Origin: Chryseobacterium pennae
Lineage (GTDB): Bacteria; Bacteroidota; Bacteroidia; Flavobacteriales; Weeksellaceae
Length of the DNA: 64,000 nucleotides
Direction: 5' to 3'
NCBI RefSeq assembly: GCF_003385515.1
Contig: NZ_QNVT01000009.1
Span: forward strand, 1-64,000
In this document: piece by piece, positions 53,467 through 61,949 of the stretch
Position numbering within the stretch: position 1 is the stretch's first letter
Layout of the letters: each line of letters starts with the position of its first letter
Program-made: the position numbers and the translations under genes
The notes under the pieces: generated by a model
What the model was told of the DNA's origin: nothing
The model's input: the letters and a program-made list of their open reading frames with translations, nothing else
Database searches by the model: none

Positions 53467-53504
53467 TTTATCTTTTCTTTTGATAAAAAACATAATAGAT
53501 TGGG

Positions 53505-54623
53505 TTACTCAATTTTAAACCTTAAAACATAGTACGGTGGCTTGCTGTCATCCTTCCCATTATTCCACCAAGGTTTGTTTTGTAATTGGTTTGATGTGAA
53601 GTACAGATAACCCTTTGGGTGTATTGCAATACCATCTGGCCACGAAATTAAAAAATCGTCTTGTACTAAAATGGAATAACCTTTTGGCGTAGAAATACCG
53701 ATGGCATTGTTTTCTACATCGGTTACATAAATCTGTCCCTTGTTGTCTATTTTAAATCCATCCGATTTTGGCTTTGTTGCATAAAATTCTATTTGTTGGG
53801 ATAATTGGCTGTCATTCAAATTTTCTTCGGCTAAACTTTCCGTAGAAATTCGATAAATTTTTTCGCCACCCAAAGCTCCAAAATACACCCATTTCATTTC
53901 CGCATCAATGGCAATGGGATTGAGTGGATAACGTGGATTTACAATTTTCCCATCGGGATAAGAATGGCTCAATGGACGTCCATTTATCAATAGGTCTTCA
54001 TCAGTAGGTTGAAAAGATTGGTCATTTTCCAAAACCCTGCGACTATACCCTGTTTTCAAATCTATGATCACAAAAGCAGGAACAGAAGGGTAAATCAATC
54101 CGCCCAAACTCATATCTGCAATGATGGCGGTCTGATGCTTTTCGTCTATTACAAAATCCTGCAAAAAAGATGATGGATGCAAAACGGGATCTGGCAAAGT
54201 AAAAACCTTATGCAGTTGTTTTGTATTGATATTCCAGCCAATTAGTTTAGGTGCTTGTTTTGGATTGCTGTTGTTATCGCCAATATCCAATACCCACAAA
54301 ATTTCTTTTGAAACCTGTATACCGATAGTTCTGCTAATCCCTCTTATGGAATATTGTTGCGGTTTTGTAATCCAAACACTATCCGGAAAGTTTTGCAGAT
54401 TTCCGTTAGATAAAATTTCTTTTACAACAAACTTTGAAACAGTTGGGTCACTCATTGTAATAAAAACTCTGCCTTTTTCGGACACGGCAATATTGCCTGG
54501 ACGTTCGGTTGCAAACGATGCTACAATTTCTATTTTGTTTTGAGTTTGTGCAAAAACTGAATTACTTATGAATAGTAAAACGATTATTAGAAAACCAAGC
54601 TGTGTATTATTTTTCAAAATCAT
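53505..54623 (-). CDS. Secreted major-royal-jelly-type beta-propeller protein
   Basis: This 372-residue protein has a signal peptide (residues 1-25, SVFAQTQN) and the MRJP/SMP-30-like propeller. Landmarks are ERPGNIAVSEKGRVFITMSDP near 39-59, WVLDIGDNNSNPKQAPKLIGWNI near 109, SFLQDFVIDEKHQTAIIADMS near 153-172, and SDGFKIDNKGQIYVTDVENNAIG near 285-307, SWPDGIAIHPKGYLYFTSNQ near 326. The family includes yellow-type proteins and L-dopachrome-related proteins; in bacteria substrates are unknown. Confidence 0.82.
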   Translation of the reverse strand: MILKNNTQLGFLIIVLLFISNSVFAQTQNKIEIVASFATERPGNIAVSEKGRVFITMSDPTVSKFVVKEILSNGNLQNFPDSVWITKPQQYSIRGISRTIGIQVSKEILWVLDIGDNNSNPKQAPKLIGWNINTKQLHKVFTLPDPVLHPSSFLQDFVIDEKHQTAIIADMSLGGLIYPSVPAFVIIDLKTGYSRRVLENDQSFQPTDEDLLINGRPLSHSYPDGKIVNPRYPLNPIAIDAEMKWVYFGALGGEKIYRISTESLAEENLNDSQLSQQIEFYATKPKSDGFKIDNKGQIYVTDVENNAIGISTPKGYSILVQDDFLISWPDGIAIHPKGYLYFTSNQLQNKPWWNNGKDDSKPPYYVLRFKIE

Positions 54624-54629
54624 TTATTT

Positions 54630-54723
54630 TTATTTGGGCAGCTATTTCCGTCCTCCGTTCCCGCTTTTTTGCTTGTCGTTCCTCCTCGCAAAAAGAGCTC
54701 CACTCAGGTCGGGCTGCGAATAA
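54630..54723. repeat. GC-richer imperfect inverted repeat
   Basis: TTATTTGGGCAGC on the left and GCTGCGAATAA on the right pair imperfectly, and inside them GCTTTTTTGC faces GCAAAAAGAGC. The stretch is more GC-rich than its surroundings and lies between two same-strand single genes. It is reminiscent of cassette recombination (attC) sites or of repeat elements, but no defining core is proven. Confidence 0.35.
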
Positions 54724-54744
54724 CATTGGGCAATAAATAACAAA

Positions 54745-55362
54745 TTATTTTTTCAATAATTTTAAAATCGCTTCGCCAACAGCGTGTGCCGATTGTGGAT
54801 TTTGCCCCGTAACTACTCGTTGGTCAACCGTTACGTGTTCTTGCCAAAGCCCCGATTTTTCAAAGATTGCACCATGTTCTATCAGTTTTGTTTCTAACAT
54901 AAAAGGAACTACGCTTTCTAATTTTACGGCCGTTTCTTCTTCGTTGGTAAATGCGTTAATTTTTTTACCATCTACCAAATATTTACCATTGTTCAATTTT
55001 ATATTTACTAAGCCAGCCGGGCCGTGGCAAACCGCACTTACAATGCCATTGTTTTCATAAATTTCTTGGGCGATTTTTGCAAGGTCTTTGTTGTCTGCCA
55101 AATCCCACATTGCACCGTGTCCGCCTGCATAAAAAATGGCAGCGTATTCCTTTGGTTTTACTTCGTTTGGTTTCATTGTGTTTTCAATTTTGGTGCGGTA
55201 TTTTTTGTCTTCCCAAAACTTTTTGTTTACCGTATCTTCCAAATTAAAACCATCCACTGGCGCTTTTCCACCTTGCGGACTTACAAAATCTATTTCGTAA
55301 CCTGCGTTGTGCAACACTTCCCAAGGGTGAGCCACTTCTTATAAATAATAGCCGGTTTCGTC
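54745..55362 (-). pseudogene. DJ-1/PfpI-type glutamine amidotransferase-like gene, 5'-truncated
   Basis: The frame starts DETGYYL at 55362, has a TAA where the family has Glu, then EVAHPWEVLHNAGYEIDFVSPQGG. Later come FYAGGHGAMWDLAD (with the conserved Gly, His), AVCHGPAGLV with the nucleophile Cys, and EEETAVKLESVVPFMLE. Only the first 20 or so residues are missing. The remaining open frame can start only at GTG (55335). Hsp31-like family members are glyoxalases or chaperones. The break lies directly beside the lipoprotein gene's broken end. Confidence 0.75.
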
Positions 55363-56324
55363 CTATTTAATGCGGAGAAAAATGCATGCCTAAATGCATC
55401 TCCTTTTCCGTTTTTCAAATCATTTGGAAAATACTGTGCCGCCTTAACTTCGGCATCCTTTGCATTCATTAAATAAGATAATCGATCGTGCATCGGCATT
55501 TTATCATATATAGCAATTTCCTCAGGGGTCATACGGCCTTTGTAACTAGCTTCCAATTTTGCTAGCAGTTCAGCTTCTGCAGTTGTAAGTGCATTTATAT
55601 CCTTAGGAATTCCACCACCTCCAGTTCCACCGCCAGTGGGAAGAGGATCATCAGTACATACCGGTGGTGTCGATGTTGGTCTTTGCCAAACAACATTCAC
55701 CTCGCCCTCAACATATCCAGTTACGGTACCACCATCTTCTTCTGGCTGACATAAAGGATCATTTCCCGGCAGTCCCTCTGCTTTCAATTTAACATTACGG
55801 TTTTGGCCTGACCAAGTATTACCTGCATTAAAGGTAGCAAAGTAACCTTGTCCCCCCAGATACCTTGCGACCATATAATTTTTGTCAAAGTAACCCTCTG
55901 AAATAATTCTTCCTGTAAAACCTCCTGGAAGATCTTTTCCATATTCCGGCAGAAAAATGACCTTCACAAATTCCCATTCTCCCGTAGGTCTTTTTGTTGC
56001 CTTAACGATCAGATTTTCTGACAAATTTATGGGGATTGAATCATTGGTGTAAATTCTTACATCATCCAATAACTTTACCTTCATAATTGCAGTATCTGCC
56101 GTTCTGTACACGATGTTGTCCCATAATATCTTCGTTCTGAAATTTTCATTAAAACTTTTTTCTTCTGATGTATAGCCGCTCTTGCTAAACTGTTTGTCAA
56201 AAGCCGCCTTTAGGGACAGTTTTGTACTTTCACCTTCGCCAAAAGTATTGACTTGGTCTTTTTTACAGCTCTGGAACCCACACATGAGGATAAACAAAGC
56301 CACAAGGCAATAGTTTTTTTTCAT
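55290..56324 (-). pseudogene. Lipoprotein with DUF6973-like end, 3' truncated
   Basis: The protein has a lipoprotein signal (LFILMCGFQSCKKD, Cys20), a beta-rich domain to about 210 and a Pro/Gly linker (PLPTGGGTGGGGIPKD near 228-243). Its C-part begins a domain with KNGKGDAFRHAFFSALN, as in DUF6973 proteins, but the sequence stops matching after ALN at about 55363. The last residues (KPAIIYKKWLTLGKCC) are the PfpI gene read in another frame. The surface protein therefore lost the end of its last domain. The real segment is 55363-56324. Confidence 0.7.
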
Positions 56325-56831
56325 CGTCTTTAAATAGTTTTTCTTTATTGAATTATTTACATCTATATATATGACGGTTGAAAAATCAAATTGTCCCTTG
56401 ATTATTGAAATATTTTCACGAGATAAGGAAAATTATAATTGCGCACCGTTTTTAAAGGATAAAAACGAAACTAAGGTTTTGTTTTTTAGCGATGAACAGT
56501 TCCCTGAAATAACGCAGCCTATCTGTCCATGCCTATTAGATATGAACTATGCCCCAAGATATTATTACAAGAATTCAATTGTTCCGTCATTGCTTCTGTG
56601 ATCGAAAGAACCTATGTTTTACTTTAAAAAAATACCACTAAAAGATAATCATTTGACAGATCAAGTATAGAACTGCAACCCTTACATCATCTGATGTGGC
56701 AGGCAGTTCTTCACGATGGGCATGCCCAATCTGTTCGCCTATCTAGCCCCGCCTGAACAGCTACGTCGTGCTATTCACTGTATCTTTTGCCTACAAAAGG
56801 ATGCCGTTTCTATTACTCACGCAGATATCTC

Positions 56832-57089
56832 TTAAAGTTCCTTTTTTCTAAACTGCCAAATTCTTTTCCCCACAACCGGCAAAGCACATTTACTGCCTTG
56901 TCTAAAGCCTTGCTGTAAAAGAGCTTTCTGTACCCTCAGTATAGAAAATTCAAAGCTGTCCCCTGCTTTCTCCTTCGCTAAACCACCTTTCAATTCCCTA
57001 TGATAATAGATCTTCTTAGCCGTTGCTGTTTTTTGATCTATAAAATTTGGGAAATCACTTTTTGTCAAAAGAACAGTCGAAAAAGACAT
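56832..57089 (-). CDS. Possible small protein
   Basis: This 85-residue basic frame (ATAKKIYYHRELKGGLAKEKAGDSFEFSI, then ALLQQGFRQGSKCALPVVGKRIW) has a protein-like composition but no recognised family. It is the only candidate gene in the kilobase before ssb and runs against the ssb transcript. It may be a chance frame. Confidence 0.35.
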   Translation of the reverse strand: MSFSTVLLTKSDFPNFIDQKTATAKKIYYHRELKGGLAKEKAGDSFEFSILRVQKALLQQGFRQGSKCALPVVGKRIWQFRKKEL

Positions 57090-57260
57090 TCAAAGGTACA
57101 TAGGGCATCCCGCCCACTTGCCGCAAAAGTGTTCGGCATAAACACATCCCCCCGCTAAACCCATCATTTATTCCGCTTCCTTTTGCCTACAGCAATTGCC
57201 CGATGTCCTGATTGACTTTCTTTTTTTTCCTGTTTTTTCTTTTGAAAAAAATGATTCGGG

Positions 57261-57273
57261 GCCGAGCCTCGGC
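57261..57273. other. Short GC-rich palindrome before ssb
   Basis: GCCGAG and CTCGGC pair around one base. It lies 57 nt before the ssb start in the likely leader. Confidence 0.4.
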
Positions 57274-57329
57274 AGGACTGAAAGACGGACAAACGCAACA
57301 GGATTGTACAACAACTAAAACAAAAAATT

Positions 57330-57722
57330 ATGAACATCACAGGAAGGCTGACAGCAGATGCAAAAGTCAGTACAACACCAAAAGGTAAAGAGGTCGTGAA
57401 CTTCTCCATCGCTGTCAATGACAGCTTCAAAAAGGACGGACAGCGGGTAGAACATACCGCATATTTTGACTGCGCCTACTGGCGCACAGCAAAAGCAGTA
57501 ACGTGGCTTCAAAAGGGGCTACTAGTCGAACTAACCGGACAGATCAGCGTAAGGGCGTGGAAATCAAAAGACGGTACAGCGAAGGCAGGTCTGAATTTCC
57601 ATACTGTCACCATCAAGCCATTGGCGAGAAGCGCAAAGAATGATGATTCTGTGCAGGACAGTACTGAAAGCAACAACGAAAGTACTGCCACAGGGAAGGA
57701 CGATGACGACCTCCCCTTCTAA
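57330..57722 (+). CDS. ssb: Single-stranded DNA-binding protein
   Basis: This 130-residue SSB has the OB-fold (MNITGRLTADAKVSTTPKGKEVVNFSIAVND near 1-31, VEHTAYFDCAYWR, LLVELTGQISVRAWKSKDG near 72-90) and the acidic tip DDDLPF that recruits partner proteins. The fold plus short linker is smaller than many chromosomal SSBs and typical of mobile-element copies. It begins the backbone operon with the DUF932 and PRTRC genes. Name by family. Confidence 0.95.
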   Translation: MNITGRLTADAKVSTTPKGKEVVNFSIAVNDSFKKDGQRVEHTAYFDCAYWRTAKAVTWLQKGLLVELTGQISVRAWKSKDGTAKAGLNFHTVTIKPLARSAKNDDSVQDSTESNNESTATGKDDDDLPF

Positions 57723-57776
57723 TCAATGCAATTGACAAAAATTCACATTCATTTTAACCCACTAAAAATAGAAATC

Positions 57777-58850
57777 ATGGGACATAATCTTAATTTCAAC
57801 AACAGGACGGGCAAATATTCATTTTTCAGTGTAAAGGAAAAAGCATGGCACGGACTAGGACAGATTGTTCAGGACTACCCCACAAGTGCAGGAGCGATCA
57901 AACACGCAGGGCTCGATTACGAGGTCGAAAAAAGCCCTCTTTTTACAAAAGGTTCAGGCATCGTGCAGATTTCAGACGGCATTGTGATACAGGACACAGA
58001 AATTGAAGTGCCCAACTATTTCGCCAATATCCGTACAGATAACAATACCGTACTGGGCGTTGTGGGCAAGGACTACCATATCGTACAGAATAAAGATGCT
58101 TTTACATTTTTCGATTCCATTGTAGGTGGTGGAAGTGGCATCCTGTACGAAACAGCAGGTGCGCTCGGTCAAGGTGAACGTATTTTTATTACTGCAAAGC
58201 TCCCGAACTATATCCGTATCGGCAACTCGGATGATGTGATCGAAAAATATATCTTCCTGACTACCTCGCATGACGGAAGCGGAAGCATTACCGCTGCCTT
58301 TACCCCTATCCGCATTGTTTGCCAAAATACGCTCAATGCATCACTCCGAAATATGAGCAATGTAGTTAGAATTAAGCACACAGCAGGAGCTAAACAACGC
58401 CTGAACGATGCACATAAAGTTATGGGACTGGCAAACACCATGACCATGCAACTGGACGGCATTTTCAACAATTGGACGAAGATCAGAGTAAAAGACAGCG
58501 AAATCCGTAAACTCATACAGCTTGCCCTTTGCCCAAATAAGGAAACTTTTGACCTGTTGAAAAAAGGTGCGGATGATGAACTGTCAACCATGTTCAAAAA
58601 CACTGTTGACGATGCATTCGCATACGCCATGATCAACGATACCCAACAGATGGAGACAACAAAAGGGACATTGTTCGGGGCATACAATGCTGTTACTGGC
58701 TATTTTCAAAACGTGCGTAACTACAAGGATTCAGAAGCCAAATTACAGAGTATTGTTCTGGGCGGTACTGCACAGGCAAAAGCGCAGAAAGCATTCGACC
58801 TATGCACCTCCTTTGAGAAAATCGGTGCAGATGTATTTGAATTGAAGTAA
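57777..58850 (+). CDS. DUF932 (phage/plasmid-like TIGR03299) protein
   Basis: From the ATG at 57777 (MGHNLNFNNRTGKYSFFSVKEKAWHGLG) this has 357 residues; the longer start adds an unrelated leader. The family signature KEKAWHGLGQIVQDYPTSAGAIKHAGLDYEV is near 20-50, with GVVGKDYHIVQNKDAFTFFDSIVGGG near 90-115 and PIRIVCQNTLNASLR near 176-190. Such proteins occur on phages, plasmids and conjugative elements with unknown function, possibly nucleic-acid-linked. It lies 54 nt after ssb. Confidence 0.88.
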   Translation: MGHNLNFNNRTGKYSFFSVKEKAWHGLGQIVQDYPTSAGAIKHAGLDYEVEKSPLFTKGSGIVQISDGIVIQDTEIEVPNYFANIRTDNNTVLGVVGKDYHIVQNKDAFTFFDSIVGGGSGILYETAGALGQGERIFITAKLPNYIRIGNSDDVIEKYIFLTTSHDGSGSITAAFTPIRIVCQNTLNASLRNMSNVVRIKHTAGAKQRLNDAHKVMGLANTMTMQLDGIFNNWTKIRVKDSEIRKLIQLALCPNKETFDLLKKGADDELSTMFKNTVDDAFAYAMINDTQQMETTKGTLFGAYNAVTGYFQNVRNYKDSEAKLQSIVLGGTAQAKAQKAFDLCTSFEKIGADVFELK

Positions 58851-58863
58851 TCCATTAACCAAA

Positions 58864-58890
58864 GGTGGCAGCCTGTACAGGACTGCCACC
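58864..58890 (+). other. Stem-loop between the DUF932 gene and the next gene
   Basis: GGTGGCAG pairs with CTGCCACC around CCTGTACAGGA, whose CCTG/CAGG part can pair further. It begins 13 nt after the stop codon. No T run follows, so it may be a processing or attenuation site within the operon. Confidence 0.5.
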
Positions 58891-58906
58891 CTTTAAACAC
58901 AAAACC

Positions 58907-59323
58907 ATGAAAGCACTCCACGAAATGAACAATACCCAAAGAGCCTACGAAATCGCTAGACTGTTTCCGCAGGATCTTAAAGCACTGACCCTATTCATAA
59001 AGTCTGAAATAGCACATTTCAAGGAAAAAGAGGAAGCAACACGCCAAGCATGGCCGGAGCAATGTAGCGCAACAGCAGATTATTGGTTTGATCTGATCCA
59101 AAGTGCCGAGGACATTATCGCAAAATTCAGCGTAACACTGTTCCGTAATCCAAGGGTCTTTGCCGACCAGTTTTTCTATGCGCACAATGCCGTATTTTCA
59201 ATACACTGCTTTGTCAGATATGCAAGTTCGGGTAAAGCCCCATACCTCCTGAGAACTGCCATAGCGCTCTATTTCGGAGAAGAAGAAATTGTCACAATAG
59301 ATTTTAACACTGACAAATTGTAA
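58907..59323 (+). CDS. Hypothetical element protein (paralogue A)
   Basis: From the ATG at 58907 (MKALHEMNNTQRAYEIARLFPQDLKALT) this has 138 residues. It is all-helical with a C-terminal strand (EIVTIDFNTDK). It is a tandem paralogue of the next gene: RAYEIARLFPQDLKALTLFIKSE here matches RAYLLAQLFPDDLKQLTEFIKTE there, and LFRNPRVFADQFFYAHNAVFSI matches LYRNPRTFRDQLFDSYDALFSI. No family name is known to me. The context is ssb-DUF932-PRTRC. Confidence 0.8.
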   Translation: MKALHEMNNTQRAYEIARLFPQDLKALTLFIKSEIAHFKEKEEATRQAWPEQCSATADYWFDLIQSAEDIIAKFSVTLFRNPRVFADQFFYAHNAVFSIHCFVRYASSGKAPYLLRTAIALYFGEEEIVTIDFNTDKL

Positions 59324-59341
59324 ACGAAAAAATAATTCAAG

Positions 59342-59752
59342 ATGAAACCATTAGATAAAATGTCAAACCTCGATAGAGCCTACCTGCTCGCACAGCTATT
59401 TCCTGATGATCTCAAGCAATTAACTGAATTCATCAAAACGGAAGTAGAGCGATTTACCGAAAAGAAAGAATGCGTCTATTCACAATGGACAGAGGGACTG
59501 ATAACCGCAGAATTTTGGTACAGATTGGTAGATAACTGTAAACGTACATTTGCCAACAATGGTACAAGACTGTACAGAAATCCACGGACGTTCAGGGATC
59601 AGTTATTTGACAGTTATGATGCCCTGTTTAGCATAAACGCCCTGATTCATTTTACAGAGGAGACCGCATGCAGTAAAAAGCTGAAATATGCAATTTACTC
59701 TCTGTTTGGAGATAGTAGGCTTGTCATGATCGACTTAAATTCTGAGTCATGA
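59342..59752 (+). CDS. Hypothetical element protein (paralogue B)
   Basis: This 136-residue protein is clearly related to the gene before it (RNPR, LFxxxDALFSI, terminal MIDLN). The ATG is 18 nt after that gene's stop. The stop overlaps the next start by 4 nt (ATGA), so the operon is translationally coupled. No enzyme motif is visible. Two diverged copies side by side could form a heteromer. Confidence 0.8.
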   Translation: MKPLDKMSNLDRAYLLAQLFPDDLKQLTEFIKTEVERFTEKKECVYSQWTEGLITAEFWYRLVDNCKRTFANNGTRLYRNPRTFRDQLFDSYDALFSINALIHFTEETACSKKLKYAIYSLFGDSRLVMIDLNSES

Positions 59753-60195
59753 AACAAACAGCAAAAATAACAGACTTTCTGTTTCTAAAGGTCTACAGTG
59801 AGGTTGGACGGTACAATTTTGAAATTGCCATCATCAACCTGTCTGCCGACTGGATTGCCAAGACCAAAGAAACAATGGAACTGGTAGAAATGCTAGGGAT
59901 AAACCCCATTGCGGGGTATATCGCACGAAAAGAACATACCGTCCAATTTCTGATTCATAAAACCACTAGCGCTCCATTTTATGAAAAGTGGTTCGGTGAA
60001 AACGAACTGACTTTTGTCGAAGCTGATCCACAGGAAATCGAACAATTATGCGATGAAAAAGGCTGTACAAAAAGCGATGTATTACTCGTCCATTCCAATG
60101 GAATGGCTCGCTATCAAGCGTTTGAGGATATGCATTTCAGGACATCCGAGTTCGACCTGAAACTGATTCAGGAAATATTAACCTTTCAAAATTAA
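59749..60195 (+). CDS. Hypothetical element protein
   Basis: This 148-residue alpha-beta protein (FLFLKVYSEVGRYNFEIAIINLSADWIAKTKETMELVEML near 8-47, AGYIARKEHTVQFLI near 54-68) has Glu-rich strands and a mid helix DPQEIEQLCDEKGCTKSDVL with one CxxxxxC pair. No family is recognised. It is coupled with the preceding gene by a 4 nt overlap and precedes the next gene by 5 nt. Confidence 0.75.
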   Translation: MKQTAKITDFLFLKVYSEVGRYNFEIAIINLSADWIAKTKETMELVEMLGINPIAGYIARKEHTVQFLIHKTTSAPFYEKWFGENELTFVEADPQEIEQLCDEKGCTKSDVLLVHSNGMARYQAFEDMHFRTSEFDLKLIQEILTFQN

Positions 60196-60200
60196 TTATT

Positions 60201-60551
60201 ATGACACGTTCAAATCTTCATATCACTTTAAGCAACGGCGAAGAAATAGTTTGCGTTGCCGACAGCTCGAGCGCACCAGAACAAGGCTATATCGTAGAGG
60301 AAATTTTTTCGCAATTACTAGCACTCAGCAATAGCAAAAGGGAGCTTTCATTAATCAAAAAGCACTGCACAATGGACGAAAGACGGGCAAATGCATCGTA
60401 TAGATACTACATCAACCTTATCACTAAAACAGTTACAATGTTCGAGGAAAATTTTAACTACCGTACAGAGCGATTTAGAAAAGGTAAAGATTTAACTGCA
60501 CGCTATACAAGCTACTTAGAAATACTTAATGTACAGGATCATGAAAAATAA
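60201..60551 (+). CDS. Hypothetical element protein
   Basis: This 116-residue protein starts with a beta hairpin (LHITLSNGEEIVCVADSSS) and continues helical (IVEEIFSQLLALSNSKRELSLIKKHC, YRYYINLITKTVTMFEENF). No family is recognised. The stop overlaps the start of the next gene. It is one of a series of small co-transcribed element genes. Confidence 0.75.
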   Translation: MTRSNLHITLSNGEEIVCVADSSSAPEQGYIVEEIFSQLLALSNSKRELSLIKKHCTMDERRANASYRYYINLITKTVTMFEENFNYRTERFRKGKDLTARYTSYLEILNVQDHEK

Positions 60552-60750
60552 CATTGATACAGAATATCAGGCTTTGTGCATCATTTCAGAAATGATAAAA
60601 AAATTCGGTTTACTTCATGTTCTGAACATTTCAGAAAAGGACACGATCACCCTGCAAACCGTAAGGGACGATCTCGAAAAAATCATTCAGGCTAATGGCT
60701 ACCGAATGAATTATGACAAAAATATAAAGAACACCATCATTAAATTATAA
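60541..60750 (+). CDS. Small hypothetical element protein
   Basis: From the ATG at 60541 (MKNNIDTEYQALCIISEMIKKFG) this has 69 residues, helical, with a basic C-terminus (NYDKNIKNTIIKL). The start overlaps the preceding gene's stop by 11 nt and the next gene starts 3 nt after the stop. No family is known to me. Confidence 0.7.
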   Translation: MKNNIDTEYQALCIISEMIKKFGLLHVLNISEKDTITLQTVRDDLEKIIQANGYRMNYDKNIKNTIIKL

Positions 60751-60753
60751 GCA

Positions 60754-61119
60754 ATGGACATTCTAGCAAAATACAAGTTTGCAGATTGGTTGTATAACCG
60801 ATTTGTAGAACACTACAGAAAATCAGAAATCGCAGAAGCTTTTATGTATCTCGATGTTTTGACACAGTACAAAAATTTCACACTGGAAATACGAAAACTT
60901 TCAGACCAACGCAGACATATCAAAGAACTGCATTCAAAAATTACAAAAGCACTAAAGGCAGGAACTGCACAGAAGCTTTTACTTGCAGGTGATGAGGGAA
61001 TAGCTGAATTTAACAGGGAAATGAAGGAATTTGAAGACCACTTAAGAAAAATCGGTCTTTCGGAAGAATATATAACTGAACGTGTTATCGATAAAAAAAT
61101 GAATTATGGAACCAACTAA
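60754..61119 (+). CDS. Hypothetical helical element protein
   Basis: This 121-residue protein is helical and highly charged (IRKLSDQRRHIKELHSKITKALKAG near 49-72, KEFEDHLRKIGLSEEYITERVIDKK near 91-115), consistent with a coiled coil. No family is recognised. The next gene's start overlaps its stop by 14 nt. It directly precedes the PRTRC genes and may belong with them. Confidence 0.7.
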   Translation: MDILAKYKFADWLYNRFVEHYRKSEIAEAFMYLDVLTQYKNFTLEIRKLSDQRRHIKELHSKITKALKAGTAQKLLLAGDEGIAEFNREMKEFEDHLRKIGLSEEYITERVIDKKMNYGTN

Positions 61120-61690
61120 TTTTTTCACACAACTTGCACAACTGGACATCAACGGACAGATTGTGCTTACAATAGCTAAAGGGGCAGAAAATAACCTGAT
61201 TGTTTCGACATTGGTTCGTCCCCTATCTCCTGTTGATGCAAATAAAAATCTCATCATTCCCTATAATCTGTCAGCAACAGCGGAGGATCTTGATAACTGC
61301 TATTTCGAGCGAATAACAACACCACTCACAAAAGCAGGGGAAATTATTGACAATATGGATGAATACATGAAATCACTGGAAAATATCACTGCCAAATCTC
61401 AAAGGGAGAAAGCCAAAACGGGAAAGCCACAGGGTGGAACGGACAAACGGGTTCAAAAATATGAAGAGGCAATGAAAAAGGCGGGTGATCTCGAAAAACA
61501 GGGAAAATATAGCGATGCATGGTCAGCACTTCCCAAAGCATCCGAATACCCTGAACATGCTGAATTCATCAAAAATAGACAGTCCTATTATGAACAGCAG
61601 ATCTGGCCTGATTTGTTCGGAAATAATAACGCACACAGCAACAATGAAGCTGATGAACAGGACGAAAATTCAGATGTAGAAAATGTTTAA
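61106..61690 (+). CDS. PRTRC system protein E
   Basis: This 194-residue protein starts FFTQLAQLDINGQIVLTIAKGAENNLIVSTLVRP (residues 5-38), the hallmark of PRTRC protein E, then LSATAEDLDNCYFERITTPL near 52. A charged linker and a helical end (GKYSDAWSALPKASEYPEHAEFI) follow. PRTRC (ParB-related, ThiF-related cassette) genes sit on plasmids and conjugative elements; the role is unknown. It is followed by protein C. Confidence 0.88.
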   Translation: MEPTNFFTQLAQLDINGQIVLTIAKGAENNLIVSTLVRPLSPVDANKNLIIPYNLSATAEDLDNCYFERITTPLTKAGEIIDNMDEYMKSLENITAKSQREKAKTGKPQGGTDKRVQKYEEAMKKAGDLEKQGKYSDAWSALPKASEYPEHAEFIKNRQSYYEQQIWPDLFGNNNAHSNNEADEQDENSDVENV

Positions 61691-61697
61691 CTAAAAT

Positions 61698-61925
61698 TTG
61701 ATAACAATGGTACTAGCAACACAACTAAAAAGGGTTTTTATACTCGTTGATAAGGGAAATGAAATCCCACTTTCTGACCCTGAACCAAAATGGGCAGAGC
61801 AGGATGTTTTATTCTTCTATTCCAATATGTACCCCATTCTGACCACTGCAAAAATTTCTGCTCCTGTTATTCAGGATGACGAAGTGGTTTACAGGTTTGA
61901 AACAGTGATAGGGACAAAAGGCTAA
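61698..61925 (+). CDS. PRTRC system protein C
   Basis: This 75-residue protein matches PRTRC protein C in length and motifs: LKRVFILVDKGNEIPLSDPEPKWAEQDVLFFYSNMYPILTTAKISAP near 9-55, then a strand-turn end (VVYRFETVIGTKG). It lies 7 nt after protein E. It is a ubiquitin-like fold candidate in PRTRC proposals; that is family knowledge, not seen here. Confidence 0.88.
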   Translation: MITMVLATQLKRVFILVDKGNEIPLSDPEPKWAEQDVLFFYSNMYPILTTAKISAPVIQDDEVVYRFETVIGTKG

Positions 61926-61949
61926 CTAAAAATTTTAATACAATGAGTC

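Larger units (their letters stand above)
56325..57329. other. Gene-poor kilobase before ssb
   Basis: The stretch has no convincing gene except perhaps the leftward 56832-57089 frame. A 76-codon rightward frame at 56371 has no recognised product. GGGCATGCCC is palindromic at 56718-56727 and GCCGAG, C, CTCGGC forms a stem at 57261-57273. It is the likely boundary between cargo and element backbone, and may carry an origin or promoter for the ssb operon. Confidence 0.45.

Noticed and set aside
56371..56601. 76-codon rightward frame
   Set aside because: No recognisable domain and it lies in a gene-poor boundary stretch.
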